From Lytechinus pictus (Eukaryota > Echinodermata > Echinoidea > Temnopleuroida > Toxopneustidae): 64,000 nucleotides of DNA. The notes under the pieces were generated by a model. That model was not told the DNA's origin and did no database searches. It worked only from the letters and a program-made list of their open reading frames with translations. A program made the translations under genes and the position numbers. The DNA lies in NCBI RefSeq assembly GCF_037042905.1, contig NC_087252.1:1488501-1552500 (forward strand), given 5' to 3'. Of this stretch, positions 61,101 to 63,587 are shown in pieces. How positions within the stretch are numbered: position 1 is the first letter of the stretch; each line of letters starts with the position of its first letter.

Positions 61101-63478
61101 AATCGGATGTAAAATAAGAAAGTTATGATGTTTTTAAATTTTGCTTATTTTTCACAAAACAGTTAAACGCACAACTCAGCGATATGCAAATGAGAGAGTC
61201 GATGATGTCCATCACTCACTATTTCTTTTGTTTTTTATTGTTTGAATTATACAATATTTCAATTTTTACAGATTTGACAATAAGGACCAACTTGACTTAA
61301 CCATAAACTGTTAAAATAATGGTAATTCCACATGTTCAGGGAGTAATAAAATTTTGTTTCACATGACAATGGGGAGAAAATTTGAATTTTTCATATTTCA
61401 TATGATAAAATACAAAAGAAATAGTGAGTGGGTGACGTCATCAGTCTGCCAATTTGCATACCGTCCAGGATGTGTATATAACTGTTTTTGTGAAATTAAG
61501 CAAAACTTTAAAATGTCACAACTTTCTTAGTTTACATCCGATTTTGATGAAATTTTCAGTGTTTTGCTTGTTGGATTTTTCTCCTTTTATTTAAATTAAC
61601 TTTTTGGTGGGGTGGACTTGTCCTTTAAGTACATGTACGTTAAATCCATATTTAATGCTGCAGGCATGGAAAGTGAGGACTTAAGGCCACCGCACACTTT
61701 ACGACCCAACTTGTCTGCGACAGGCTTGCGATTGAGTGGGGGAGATGTGACGTCACAGCTATTGTCAGCTTGGTAGTTGCAGACCGGTTAGAGACAAGTC
61801 GCAAGGAAAATCAGAAGGATTTGACATGTCGAATCCTTATGACTTGATCGCAAGCTCAATCCAACTTCCAGCCAATCAGACAGCAGAGTTGTACAACGCC
61901 TATATGATAAACAACGCGCATATGCAGTAGTAAGCGCATTTTCTCAGTTTTGTTATGGAAAAAAGCAAAAAGCCCATGCGTGAGTTGCAGACAGCGTGGT
62001 AGTCGGATCGCAAGGTGTGCGGTGTCGAGGCTTATGACCACCTTGCGATTCATCTCCCCTCACTCAGTCGCAAGCCAGTCGCCGACCAGTCGGGTCATAA
62101 GGTGTGCGGTGGCCTTAAGGCATGCAAAAGGTTCAGCCTGTCTAACATTAATAATCAAATGAGCACAAAACTCATATTATAAACACATATCAATCTTAAT
62201 TGATGACTTGGGGTAATTAAATTTGCTGGCATGATTGTTTGACATTTTTTTGTATTTTTTTAAAGGCATAGCAATCGTTTGCATGGAATTAGAAATTCAG
62301 AAAAAAATCAATATATATTTCTGTTTTATTTTTCCTTAAGCTACCACGATGTATCCGTGGACAACCTCAAACCCGTTTGATTGTGAACCTGGTTACTTCC
62401 ATTGCATGAACGGATCTCAATGTATACCTTTCACCTGGAAGTGTGATAATTACCGGGATTGCCCGGACGGCTCCGATGAATACGATTGTAGTAAGTAAAA
62501 AAAAAATGGATAATTGACATGATTTCAGTACATCTATAATCTTTCTCCAATAGTCCACTTATTTATTCATTTTTTTTTTCATTTGAGAGTCTAAAATTTG
62601 GGATGCGGTTTAATGACAGCTGTTATTTATTTGAATATGATAGTTGAAATTAAATAATGTTTAATAGAAGTAGTACTAGTAGTGGTACTAGAGGAGTAGA
62701 AATTTAGTAGAAGTAGTAGCAGTAGAAGAAGCATTATTATAATTATTCATATTATTATAATTATTCATATTATTATTACTGTAGTTGTTGTAGTAGTAGT
62801 ATTACATGTATGAGTAGTCGTAGTAGTCAGTCATTGTCGTAGTAGAAAAAGTAATAGCAGTAGTAGTAATTGTAGTTGTAGTAGTACATGTAGTGGTAGC
62901 AGTAGTAGTAAGATTGTAAGATTGGAAGATTTTATTGACTCTATCGACCCCCTCTCGGGGTATGAGAGTACAAACATATTTACAATACATGAACACAAAA
63001 ACATAAGTAATAATACAAAAACATAAGTGATTATACAAAACCATCAGTGATAATATATGTACAAAAAATACCAGATAACATATTTACAAGTCAAGGCGTT
63101 TAGGGCGTTTGACTACTCTACCACTACATGTACACACTTTTTCATCTAGATCTACTTTACTTTCTATAAAACTACTGTCTGTCTTCTGTAGTAGTTGTGT
63201 AGTAGTAGCAGTAGTTATGTAGTAGCAGTAGTATTAAAAAAAAACAGGAATTGGAGGAGAAGAAGAACGAAAAATGTCAGAACTAATTGATTTTCAAAGT
63301 ATGTGACATGTCATTTGTTCAAATTCCTTTCCAGTTTATAACAACACTACCCCTCTCTACCCCGATACGTGCGGTTGGGACAGCTATGTGTGTGACAATG
63401 GACAGTGTATCCCAAGAGATTGGGAATGCGATAACTATCAGGACTGTGCAGATAACAGTGACGAGGATCATTGCTCAA
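13937..63478 (+). CDS. SORL1: Sortilin-related receptor SORL1 (LR11/SorLA) orthologue, 26 exons, 3'-partial
   Basis: This is the coding span of a type I sorting receptor that in animals cycles between Golgi, endosome and plasma membrane and routes cargo such as APP and lipoproteins (known for the family). From the sequence I joined 26 exons into one open frame of about 1379 residues before the window ends. The order is signal peptide (1-24), propeptide with a KRIRR furin-type site (46-50), VPS10 propeller with Asp-box motifs (about 86-610), a ten-cysteine module (about 611-742), a YWTD propeller (about 743-1006), an EGF-type module (about 1007-1074) and seven LDLa modules (1075-1379). VPS10 together with YWTD and LDLa occurs only in SORL1, not in sortilin or SorCS. 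An in-frame TAA at 13889 lies just before two upstream ATGs (13895, 13898). I chose the ATG at 13937 because its context is strong (AACATGG) and it puts the hydrophobic signal at the terminus. The fibronectin III, transmembrane and cytoplasmic parts must lie downstream. Confidence 0.93.
14930..15016 (-). mobile_element. LINE 3' tail fragment, minus strand
   Basis: ATTTATATAGCGTCTTTTCC and CTCAAGGCGCTTAG are the reverse complement of the same tail motif. Intron 1. Confidence 0.5.
15776..15862 (+). mobile_element. LINE 3' tail fragment just before exon 2
   Basis: GAAGCGCTTTGAGCATC, AAAGTGCACTGTACAAAT and an (ATT)n run match the tails of the other LINE fragments in the window. It ends about 50 bases before the exon 2 acceptor. 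Confidence 0.65.
15913..16149 (+). CDS. SORL1: SORL1 exon 2: start of VPS10 domain
   Basis: Acceptor CATACAG|TTTGAC and donor AGG|GTAAGG enclose 79 codons, phase 0 on both sides. The product contains [12 protein letters not shown], very like the start of the SORL1 VPS10 propeller, and an Asp-box-like segment [10 protein letters not shown]. It ends [10 protein letters not shown]. Confidence 0.93.
16178..16302. mobile_element. Short foldback element in intron 2
   Basis: CCTGTTTCATAAAACTTG pairs with CAAGTCTTTATGAAACAGG, 125 bp, directly after exon 2. Similar GCCTGTTTCATAAA words at 45402 suggest another fragment. Confidence 0.55.
16381..16540 (+). mobile_element. tRNA-derived SINE, family S1 copy 1 (head)
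   Basis: TTGTGGTCTAGTGG resembles an A box and GTTGTGAGTTTGAATCCC a B box, followed by CTCTGCCACTGTCTCCACTT. It is tRNA-like but not a tRNA gene, since the arms do not pair properly. A matching body end (TGTAATTGGTTATACC, CAGCAAAAAGCTGTCCTG) lies at 16950-17038. Confidence 0.65.
17095..17405 (+). mobile_element. Decayed CR1/L2-like LINE 3' end
   Basis: One frame retains [19 protein letters not shown], the [10 protein letters not shown] motif of the LINE polymerase C-terminus. The tail has TTTGGGCAGTGATATGCGCT then ATACCAGCAC. Intron 2. Confidence 0.7.
18054..18507. mobile_element. Foldback element with AAACTAGTTTACTGGAA arms
   Basis: Ends CTTAGACACCGTTCTCATTA and ACTACC..TCACTATT-type inverse (GTGAGAATGGTGTCTTAAG) pair, followed by CTAAAACTAGTTTACTGG and its inverse. 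The interior has repeated AAAGCGATCTTG-type words. 454 bp, intron 2. Confidence 0.75.
18504..18921. mobile_element. MITE, family M4 copy 1 (TTAAGGCCACCGCA ends)
   Basis: Left TTAAGGCCACCGCAGACCTT with ACGACTG, right CAATCGTAAGGTGTGCGG with TCGCC. The interior shares GCTTTTATTCTAAGAAGGAT and ATAGCATAGTCACAGA with the copy at 35294. It directly abuts another foldback (18054-18507). Confidence 0.8.
19929..20520. mobile_element. Foldback MITE, family M3 copy 1
   Basis: Ends TTAAAGGAGAATGAAACTCT and GGGTTTCATTCTCCTTTAA are inverted, 592 bp, in intron 2. The asymmetric centre (CTCTGTACTTGTCCTCTC, 20225-20242) allows orientation to be read. A small open frame in it recurs in copy 2 and is not a gene. 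Confidence 0.85.
21953..22022 (-). mobile_element. tRNA-like SINE head, minus strand
   Basis: GTGGGATTTGAACCCTCGAC, CTTGGTTAAAGAGTCAAGTG and ACCGAACCACCACACC match the head of the S2 copy at 63857-63925. No body is visible. Confidence 0.6.
22025..22380 (-). mobile_element. LINE-like 3' end with (AATTG)n tail, minus strand
   Basis: TTCAATTCAATTCAATTTAT followed by an A-rich untranslated-like stretch and AATAGCCGGGGCCCAAC. Read in reverse this is a retroposon 3' end with a pentanucleotide tail. A tRNA-like SINE head lies immediately upstream. Confidence 0.5.
22466..22627 (+). CDS. SORL1: SORL1 exon 3: VPS10 propeller
   Basis: Acceptor TTCTTGCAG|TATTTG and donor AGG|GTAAGT enclose 54 codons, phase 0. 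The product [18 protein letters not shown]... ending ILGMDE-type (here [12 protein letters not shown]) matches the corresponding blade of SORL1 (family pattern YIFVDAY...LLGFD). It has intron 2 (6.3 kb) on its left. Confidence 0.92.
23974..24625. mobile_element. Foldback element, ATGGCCCATATTCTCAACTC ends
   Basis: The left end ATGGCCCATATTCTCAACTC then GGGTTTAAA pairs with the right GGTCTAAACCCAACTTCAG then AATACAGGCCAT. 652 bp in intron 3. Interior non-coding. Confidence 0.65.
24853..24920 (+). CDS. SORL1: SORL1 exon 4: VPS10 propeller, Asp box
   Basis: This is a 68-base exon between TTTTGCAG|CTT and TTG|GTAAGG. It codes for [20 protein letters not shown] followed by FSW, a canonical Asp-box strand and the VKSFSW motif shared with vertebrate SORL1. 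It ends in phase 2 inside the Trp codon, completed by exon 5. Confidence 0.92.
25594..25868 (-). mobile_element. tRNA-derived SINE, family S2 copy, minus strand
   Basis: Reading on the minus strand, a tRNA-like head (GGTTCAAATCC-type B box; here GGATTTGAACCCACGACCCT) is followed by the shared body CACCTGGGT/ACCGGGTACCC and a GCGCTTTG tail. Intron 4. Confidence 0.7.
26241..26421 (+). CDS. SORL1: SORL1 exon 5: VPS10 propeller
   Basis: The exon lies between CTCCAG|GGGTGTT and ACA|GTAAGT. It completes Trp and reads [20 protein letters not shown], then [20 protein letters not shown] and [13 protein letters not shown]. This aligns with the SORL1 segment carrying YIERHEPSG and the RDFQLRDKYMFATK motif. 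It ends in phase 0 and is followed by the largest intron of the window (15.7 kb). Confidence 0.93.
26552..27144. mobile_element. Foldback MITE, family M3 copy 2, opposite orientation
   Basis: A 593-bp copy with ends TTAAAGGAGAATGAAACCCT and TTTCATTCTCCTTTAA. The centre GAGAGGACAAGTACAGAG (26830-26847) is the reverse complement of copy 1. It lies in intron 5, so the two copies bracket exons 3-5. Confidence 0.85.
27300..27462 (+). mobile_element. S3 body fragment, opposite orientation
   Basis: GGAAACCCCGGTGTAGTGGT, CCACCTGCACTCCCTCCAG and TTTTCGCCTCCCAGGCACAG are the reverse complement of 46320-46465. The tRNA-like head is missing. Intron 5. Confidence 0.65.
27685..28297. mobile_element. Foldback MITE, family M2 copy 1
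   Basis: Ends TTAAAAAGGTCAAGTCCACC and GGGATGGACTTGTCCTTTAA are inverted. It is 613 bp, with subterminal ATCAAAATCAGATGTAAAAT and its inverse. It lies in intron 5 and is non-coding. Confidence 0.85.
28490..28695 (+). mobile_element. tRNA-derived SINE, family S1 copy 2
   Basis: GCTTGTGGTCTAGTGGTTAG and GGTTGTGAGTTTGAATCC head, then TGCCATTGTCTCCACTTTGA and the body end TGTAATTGGTTATACACC, CAGCAAAAAGCTGTCCTGCC. It joins the two parts seen separately in intron 2. Confidence 0.65.
28733..29590. repeat. (GAAT)n / (GAGT)n tetranucleotide tract interrupted by a SINE
   Basis: GAATGAATG and GAGTGAGTG runs occupy 28733-28956 and 29295-29590, with (GACT)n near 29440. The SINE at 28957-29290 sits between. 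Minus-strand frames rich in HSFIHSF are artefacts. Confidence 0.9.
28957..29290 (-). mobile_element. tRNA-derived SINE, family S2 copy inside a (GAAT)n tract
   Basis: TATATAGCGCTTAACACATC tail, CTCCACTCCCTGGGGAGCAT, CCGGGTACCCATTTAACACC and tRNA-like GGGATTCGAACACACGACCC then GAGAGTCAGAACCGCTACAC. Flanked on both sides by GAAT tetranucleotide repeats. Confidence 0.75.
29982..31503 (+). mobile_element. GTCTCRCCTGCAT repeat family, copy 1 (with DR1 array)
   Basis: Starts GTCTCGCCTGCATAGCAGAG and ends TGCAGGCGAGAC then TGCCAGAGGCGTTCCACTTG. A (CGG)n-like block follows the start. The body is eight or so tandem units of about 160-180 bases, each with ATGGACCTAGTTCATGAAAC and, in most, AGGTCAAAGGTCA. 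Intron 5. The class of element is not known to me. Confidence 0.8.
31635..32114. mobile_element. Foldback element, TAGGTGGTTTCAAACCGCC ends
   Basis: The left TAGGTGGTTTCAAACCGCC and right GGCGGTCTGAAACCACCTA are inverted. Inside, ACCGCCAAAATACC is repeated. 480 bp in intron 5. Terminal TA fits a TA duplication. Confidence 0.8.
32330..32712 (+). mobile_element. Decayed CR1/L2-like LINE 3' end
   Basis: In shifting frames it retains [40 protein letters not shown] and HLWNTLH, then a tail with AGCGCTTTGTATCCTCTGG and AAAGCGCTATATAAATCC. Frameshifts make it inactive. Intron 5. Confidence 0.75.
33151..33370. mobile_element. Short foldback element, GGGGGTGTTTCACAAAGA ends
   Basis: TGGGGGTGTTTCACAAAGAT pairs with ATCTTTGTGAAACACCCCCC. 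ACTTAAATGCC-type inner arms also pair. 220 bp, intron 5. A relative sits at 42654-42846. Confidence 0.75.
34352..34755. mobile_element. MITE built of TTCCGAAGGTTCG units with 10-bp direct flanks
   Basis: The left half repeats TTCGTATTTCCGAAGG-like units and the right half their inverse (CGAACCTTCGGAATAA). Ends GTAATTCCGAAG and CGGAATTACGAAG are inverted. CCACTATTTC flanks both sides (34342-34351 and 34756-34765). Non-coding, intron 5. Confidence 0.75.
35294..35690. mobile_element. MITE, family M4 copy 2
   Basis: Starts AAAGGCTACCGCACACCTTA and ends CAATCGTAAGGTATGCGGTC then GCCTTAAG. Interior blocks match copy 1. Intron 5. Confidence 0.8.
36026..36465. mobile_element. Foldback element, TGGCCCAAATTCACAAAG ends
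   Basis: TGGCCCAAATTCACAAAGGT with GGTTTTGAAAACCCATGG pairs with CCGTGGGTTTTCAAAACCCC and TTTGTGAATTTGGGCCA. Inner TAAATTACGCTTA also pairs. Intron 5. Confidence 0.8.
37370..37530. repeat. Compound ATT / CAT / CAA microsatellite
   Basis: TTATTATTATT, CATCATCATC, AACAACAACA and CCTCCTCCTC runs in succession in intron 5. Frames through it are low-complexity only. Confidence 0.95.
38231..39968 (+). mobile_element. GTCTCRCCTGCAT repeat family, copy 2, interrupted by a LINE
   Basis: Starts GTCTCACCTGCATAGCAGAG, ends TGCAGGTGAGAC then GGCCAGAGGCATTCCACTTG. About five tandem body units. A LINE fragment sits at 38979-39757. Nearly collinear with copy 3. Confidence 0.85.
38979..39757 (+). mobile_element. 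5'-truncated CR1/L2-like LINE fragment (reverse transcriptase C-terminal part)
   Basis: A frame from about 38984 codes for [40 protein letters not shown] and [20 protein letters not shown], typical of the C-terminal region of CR1/L2-type LINE polymerases. A TAA at 39506 interrupts it. The same frame then continues [20 protein letters not shown] to [12 protein letters not shown] and TAG at 39653. The 3' tail has AAGCGCTTTGGG, AAAAGCGCAGTACAAAT and an (AAT)n run. ATGTT flanks both sides. It is not an active gene. Confidence 0.85.
39970..41885. other. Intron 5, unannotated stretch
   Basis: AT-rich intron DNA with many TACATGTA-like words. The minus-strand frame at 40907-41290 has no recognisable domain. 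I see no repeat boundaries. Confidence 0.5.
41889..42055. mobile_element. Short foldback element, GCAAGAACGTCCTTA arms
   Basis: TTGTATTGGTGCAAGAACGT then CCTTAGC pairs with TTAAGGACGTTCTTGCACTG then ACACAACAA. It ends about 80 bases before exon 6. Confidence 0.65.
42138..42218 (+). CDS. SORL1: SORL1 exon 6: VPS10 propeller
   Basis: The exon has 27 codons between TTCTTCAG|GAG and AGG|GTAAGT, phase 0 at both ends. The product [20 protein letters not shown] then PFTVPNR corresponds to the SORL1 strand ending RAAQF. Although 15.7 kb separates it from exon 5, the alignment is continuous, so no exon appears to be missing between them. Confidence 0.9.
42288..42446. mobile_element. Short foldback element in intron 6
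   Basis: GGGCCCCATATTAACACAAA with GGTTAGTGATTAATCGC pairs with TCATCGCTAACCTTAGTG and TTGCGGGACCC. Confidence 0.55.
42654..42846. mobile_element. Short foldback element near the exon 7 acceptor
   Basis: AGTGTTTCACAAAGACTTAA pairs with CTTAAATCTTTGTGAAACAC. Related to 33151-33370. Its right end lies 46 bases before exon 7. Confidence 0.7.
42893..43062 (+). CDS. SORL1: SORL1 exon 7: VPS10 propeller
   Basis: The exon lies between ATCTTTCAG|GAG and AAG|GTATGC. It reads [20 protein letters not shown] then [20 protein letters not shown] and [13 protein letters not shown], a close match to the highly conserved YYIADASEDQVFVCV block of SORL1. It ends in phase 2. A short foldback element ends about 47 bases before the acceptor. 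Confidence 0.95.
43845..44058 (+). CDS. SORL1: SORL1 exon 8: VPS10 propeller
   Basis: Acceptor TTTTTGCAG|CCGG joins exon 7 to give [20 protein letters not shown], matching the NEPFADFHRVEGLQGVY motif of SORL1. The downstream part carries the Asp-box strand [14 protein letters not shown] and ends HPYNCNPL at donor TTG|GTGAGT, phase 0. Confidence 0.94.
44416..44610 (+). CDS. SORL1: SORL1 exon 9: VPS10 propeller
   Basis: The exon has 65 codons between TATCAG|GAAGGA and GAG|GTAAGA. It reads [20 protein letters not shown] then [20 protein letters not shown] and an Asp-box strand [13 protein letters not shown]. The internal sequence ACGGGTAAGG at 44521-44530 is a strong donor-like word inside coding sequence. 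The frame reads through it, and the family alignment (ATGxVGK) supports reading through. Confidence 0.94.
44926..45014 (+). CDS. SORL1: SORL1 exon 10: VPS10 propeller
   Basis: The exon lies between TATAAAG|GTG and TCAA|GTAAGT. The product [20 protein letters not shown] then [10 protein letters not shown] contains the WGDHGG-type motif of the family (here FGDHGG). It ends in phase 2. Its last bases and donor are the seed of a decayed minisatellite in the following intron (45003-45320). Confidence 0.93.
45003..45320 (+). repeat. Minisatellite seeded by the exon 10 donor
   Basis: Degenerate units of about 23-35 bases begin with AAATGCTGTCAA, the last coding bases of exon 10, followed in several units by a GTAAG- or GTAT-like word and TTGATGTTAT. 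I count about ten units. The first overlaps the exon end and the rest fill the first half of intron 10. Confidence 0.75.
45575..45750 (+). CDS. SORL1: SORL1 exon 11: end of VPS10 propeller
   Basis: The exon lies between CCTTACAG|ATACAG and TTCT|GTAAGT. It reads [20 protein letters not shown] then [20 protein letters not shown] and [14 protein letters not shown], matching the YSTNEGETW and GLLTEPGEKSTVFTIFGS blocks of SORL1, including an Asp box. It ends in phase 1. Confidence 0.95.
46312..46680 (-). mobile_element. tRNA-derived SINE-like element, family S3 copy 1
   Basis: A minus-strand tRNA-like head (CGGGACTTGAACCTGCGACC, GCAGACGCTTTACTGACTG, AGCAAACTCGCTCCC) is followed on the same strand by a body ending CCTGTGCCTGGGAGGCGAAA. 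Intron 11. Confidence 0.65.
46975..47164 (+). CDS. SORL1: SORL1 exon 12: 10CC module, first part
   Basis: The exon lies between TAATCAG|CTACC and GAGTG|GTGAGT. It reads [20 protein letters not shown], then [20 protein letters not shown] and [20 protein letters not shown]. It gives five cysteines, and a sixth is formed across the junction with exon 13. CLLG and CFNG..FDRP-type motifs match the SORL1 10CC module, which packs against the VPS10 propeller. It ends in phase 2. Confidence 0.94.
47165..48429. other. Intron 12, unannotated stretch
   Basis: AT-rich. An A-rich segment at 47330-47480 resembles an inverted retroposon tail but lacks clear ends. Nothing else was recognised. Confidence 0.45.
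48430..48915. mobile_element. Foldback element in intron 12
   Basis: GTAATTCTCGCTACCCCAAA-type left arm (48450-48470) pairs with TTTGGGGTAGCGAGAATTAC (48887-48905). The interior includes CATAATGCGCG and its inverse. No domain is recognisable in the short frame inside it. Confidence 0.6.
49915..50040 (+). CDS. SORL1: SORL1 exon 13: 10CC module, middle part
   Basis: The exon lies between TTGAACAG|TGAT and AAGGG|GTAAGA. It completes Cys and reads [20 protein letters not shown] then [15 protein letters not shown]. It contributes cysteines 7 and 8 of the 10CC module and matches the ECDFGF and CPVGSTYRRTRG blocks. It ends in phase 2. The 3' half of this exon and the start of its intron are duplicated just downstream. 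Confidence 0.92.
50122..50196 (+). pseudogene. Duplicated 3' half of SORL1 exon 13
   Basis: A tandem copy (offset 158 bases) of exon 13 bases 49964-50038 plus the start of the following intron. It is open in the parental frame, reading [20 protein letters not shown] then WRRSK. Ten differences fall in the first 49 bases, eight of them silent. A GT donor exists two bases upstream of the parental one (AAG|GTGAAA) and an AG acceptor at 50111. Any visible way of splicing it to exon 14 shifts the frame into an immediate TAA. Confidence 0.8.
50594..50676 (+). CDS. SORL1: SORL1 exon 14: 10CC module, last part
   Basis: The exon lies between TTGTTGTAG|ATATCG and GCAG|GTAACT. It reads [20 protein letters not shown] then DQVSCPVA and provides cysteines 9 and 10, giving exactly ten in exons 12-14. 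The match to GYRKISGDTCSGGD in SORL1 is very close. It ends in phase 1. Confidence 0.94.
50830..51105 (+). mobile_element. LINE-like 3' end with (AATTG)n tail
   Basis: T-rich sequence ending GAATTGGAAATGAATGCTG then AATTGAATTGAATCGAA, the forward equivalent of the tail at 22025. It includes GCCTTCTCCTGGCTTTTTAG. It lies in intron 14, next to the duplicated exon 15 start. Confidence 0.5.
51113..51199 (+). pseudogene. Decayed copy of SORL1 intron 14 end and exon 15 start
   Basis: About 80 bases recur roughly 97 bases upstream of the genuine exon 15 acceptor, including the pyrimidine tract and ACATACAG acceptor. Read in the exon 15 frame it gives [10 protein letters not shown] and then TAG, so it cannot substitute for exon 15. 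Confidence 0.75.
51264..51436 (+). CDS. SORL1: SORL1 exon 15: first YWTD propeller blade
   Basis: The exon lies between ACATATAG|AGAGCG and CAT|GTAAGT. It reads [20 protein letters not shown], then [20 protein letters not shown] and [23 protein letters not shown] at the entry and a diverged YWTD motif (YYYAED) match SORL1 LDLR class B repeat 1. It ends in phase 0. An upstream decayed copy of this exon start lies at 51167. Confidence 0.92.
52029..52083 (+). pseudogene. Decayed copy of SORL1 exon 16 start with acceptor
   Basis: The sequence CTTTGCAG and the next ~47 bases repeat those at 52216-52270. Read in frame it gives [16 protein letters not shown] then TGA. The genuine exon continues [12 protein letters not shown]. 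The copy lies 189 bases upstream of the real acceptor. Confidence 0.75.
52224..52450 (+). CDS. SORL1: SORL1 exon 16: YWTD propeller
   Basis: The exon lies between CCTTTGCAG|AGATTC and AGAGG|GTTAGT. It contains [20 protein letters not shown] then [20 protein letters not shown] and [14 protein letters not shown], a full LDLR class B repeat with LYWVDS. It ends in phase 2. A decayed copy of its first 47 bases is present 189 bases upstream. Confidence 0.94.
52876..53128 (+). CDS. SORL1: SORL1 exon 17: two YWTD blades
   Basis: The exon lies between CTGTCATAG|ATACAT and AAG|GTCTTC. It reads [20 protein letters not shown], then [20 protein letters not shown] and [20 protein letters not shown], ending [23 protein letters not shown] and FWTDA are hallmark propeller motifs. 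The donor GTCTTC is weak, but the next exon continues the family alignment exactly. Confidence 0.93.
53173..53303 (+). mobile_element. tRNA-derived SINE, family S2 copy, plus strand, 3'-truncated
   Basis: TTGCTCAGTGGATAAGTC (A box region), GGTCTGGGGTTCGAATCCCA (B box), then GGAAGGCATTTATCGACATT and CCACTCTCCACCCAGGTG. Lies 45 bases after exon 17 in intron 17. Confidence 0.7.
53602..53879. mobile_element. Short foldback element in intron 17
   Basis: GGGCCCCGTCTTACAAAGAG with TTACAATTGA pairs with CAATCGCAACTCTTTGTAAG then ACGGGCCC. 278 bp. Confidence 0.7.
53976..54114 (+). CDS. SORL1: SORL1 exon 18: last YWTD blade
   Basis: The exon lies between CCATTTAG|AACAAG and CAGG|GTAAGT. It reads [20 protein letters not shown] then [19 protein letters not shown], matching the [19 protein letters not shown] and MDMKIF blocks of SORL1. 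It ends in phase 1. Confidence 0.95.
54495..54698 (+). CDS. SORL1: SORL1 exon 19: EGF-type module closing the propeller
   Basis: The exon lies between TTGTGTAG|GTGTGA and CAGG|GTAAGT. It reads [20 protein letters not shown], then [11 protein letters not shown] and [18 protein letters not shown]. Eight cysteines and the NGGCTHLC signature identify the EGF-like module that follows the YWTD propeller. It ends in phase 1, the start of the phase-1 LDLa array. A GAT/GGT microsatellite begins about 8 bases after the exon. Confidence 0.93.
54706..55548 (+). repeat. GAT/GGT trinucleotide microsatellite at the exon 19 donor
   Basis: An imperfect (GATGAT)n and (GGTGGTGAT)n tract of about 840 bases starts right after the exon 19 donor GTAAGTA. 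It fills most of intron 19. Apparent open frames are poly-Asp, poly-Met or poly-Trp-like artefacts. Confidence 0.95.
55667..55783 (+). CDS. SORL1: SORL1 exon 20: LDLa module 1
   Basis: The exon lies between CTCTTACAG|GAGTTA and TGTC|GTAAGT, phase 1 on both sides. It codes for [20 protein letters not shown] then [16 protein letters not shown]: six cysteines with the calcium-cage motif DNSDE. LDLa modules bind ligands through acidic residues and calcium. Confidence 0.93.
56038..56647. mobile_element. Foldback MITE, family M2 copy 2
   Basis: Ends TTAAAGGTCAAGTCCACCCC and GGGATGGACCTGTCCTTTAA are inverted. It is 610 bp, in intron 20, about 100 bases before the exon 21 acceptor. Confidence 0.85.
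56749..56871 (+). CDS. SORL1: SORL1 exon 21: LDLa module 2
   Basis: The exon lies between CATGCAG|CCTACT and TGCG|GTACGT, phase 1. It codes for [20 protein letters not shown] then [17 protein letters not shown]. Six cysteines and GSDE are present. Confidence 0.94.
57136..57480. mobile_element. Truncated foldback MITE, family M1
   Basis: Starts GATGTTCCGGGCCGAAAATA and matches the 858-1433 copy through CTGAAAATTCCATCAAAATC and to GACATCATCAGCCCATC. The right terminal part is missing. Confidence 0.7.
57596..57721 (+). CDS. SORL1: SORL1 exon 22: LDLa module 3
   Basis: The exon lies between GTATTTAG|AATGG and ACAA|GTTAGT, phase 1. It codes for [20 protein letters not shown] then [15 protein letters not shown]. 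All cysteines and NSDE are present. The donor GTTAGT is slightly weak. Confidence 0.93.
57754..57825. repeat. Short GAT microsatellite in intron 22
   Basis: GGTGGTGATGATGATGATTA and related units shortly after exon 22. Confidence 0.9.
58030..58161 (+). CDS. SORL1: SORL1 exon 23: LDLa module 4
   Basis: The exon lies between CACTTGTAG|ATATAC and AACT|GTGAGT, phase 1. It codes for a short Thr/Pro linker (IPTTRPAG) and [20 protein letters not shown] then [16 protein letters not shown]. The usual SDE is WDE here. The calcium-binding acidic residues are kept, so the module may still fold. Confidence 0.93.
58697..58819 (+). CDS. SORL1: SORL1 exon 24: LDLa module 5
   Basis: The exon lies between ATTTCAG|GCAGCA and CCAA|GTAAGT, phase 1. 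It codes for [20 protein letters not shown] then [17 protein letters not shown], a complete module. The 3' end of the exon and its donor recur in a tandem repeat about 340 bases downstream. Confidence 0.94.
59010..59345 (+). repeat. Tandem repeat carrying the exon 24 3' edge and donor
   Basis: Units share AATGCTCATTTTGGGAACC, CAGAATGAGCTTTTT and GAGGCCTTCCATTAGTATC blocks at about 165-base spacing. Between units, GAGATAGACTGTCCAAG and GTAAGTA at 59144-59167 repeat the end of exon 24 and its donor (58804-58827), followed by a matching CAGTGCTATGTTAAAT. Confidence 0.7.
59637..60608 (+). mobile_element. GTCTCRCCTGCAT repeat family, copy 3 (uninterrupted)
   Basis: Same ends as copy 2 and almost identical body, without the LINE. 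The CGG/GAC block after the start is longer. It lies in intron 24 between exons 24 and 25. Confidence 0.85.
61016..61628. mobile_element. Foldback MITE, family M2 copy 3
   Basis: Ends TTAAAGGCCAAGTCCAACCC and GGGGTGGACTTGTCCTTTAA are inverted. It is 613 bp, in intron 24. Confidence 0.85.
61680..62118. mobile_element. MITE, M4-related (same termini, different interior)
   Basis: Ends TTAAGGCCACCGCACACTTT and ATAAGGTGTGCGGTGGCCTT then AAG are inverted. The interior, with repeated GATCGCAAG-type words, differs from the other M4 copies. Intron 24. Confidence 0.75.
62341..62490 (+). CDS. SORL1: SORL1 exon 25: LDLa module 6
   Basis: The exon lies between TTCCTTAAG|CTACCA and TGTA|GTAAGT, phase 1. 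A linker [12 protein letters not shown] precedes [20 protein letters not shown] then [16 protein letters not shown]. It is separated from exon 24 by a 3.5-kb intron holding three dispersed elements. Confidence 0.93.
62915..63100 (-). mobile_element. LINE-like 3' end, minus strand
   Basis: GATTGTAAGATTGGAAGATT, TTATTGACTCTATCGACC and TCTCGGGGTATGAGAG followed by ACATAAGTAATAATAC-type A-rich sequence. This resembles an inverted retroposon tail with a short repeated terminus. Intron 25. Confidence 0.4.
63335..63478 (+). CDS. SORL1: SORL1 exon 26: LDLa module 7 (last in window)
   Basis: The exon lies between TTTTCCAG|TTTATA and TCAA|GTAAGT, phase 1. It codes for [12 protein letters not shown] then [20 protein letters not shown] and [15 protein letters not shown]. 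Vertebrate SORL1 has eleven LDLa modules, so further exons are expected past the right edge. Confidence 0.93.
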
Positions 63479-63587
63479 GTAAGTAAACAATCTGCGGGTG
63501 CAGCAATCACACTGGGAAACCTGCCCCCAATCCTACTAATAGTATGTCATTGGTAAAAATGTAATGATTATAATAATAATAATAATA

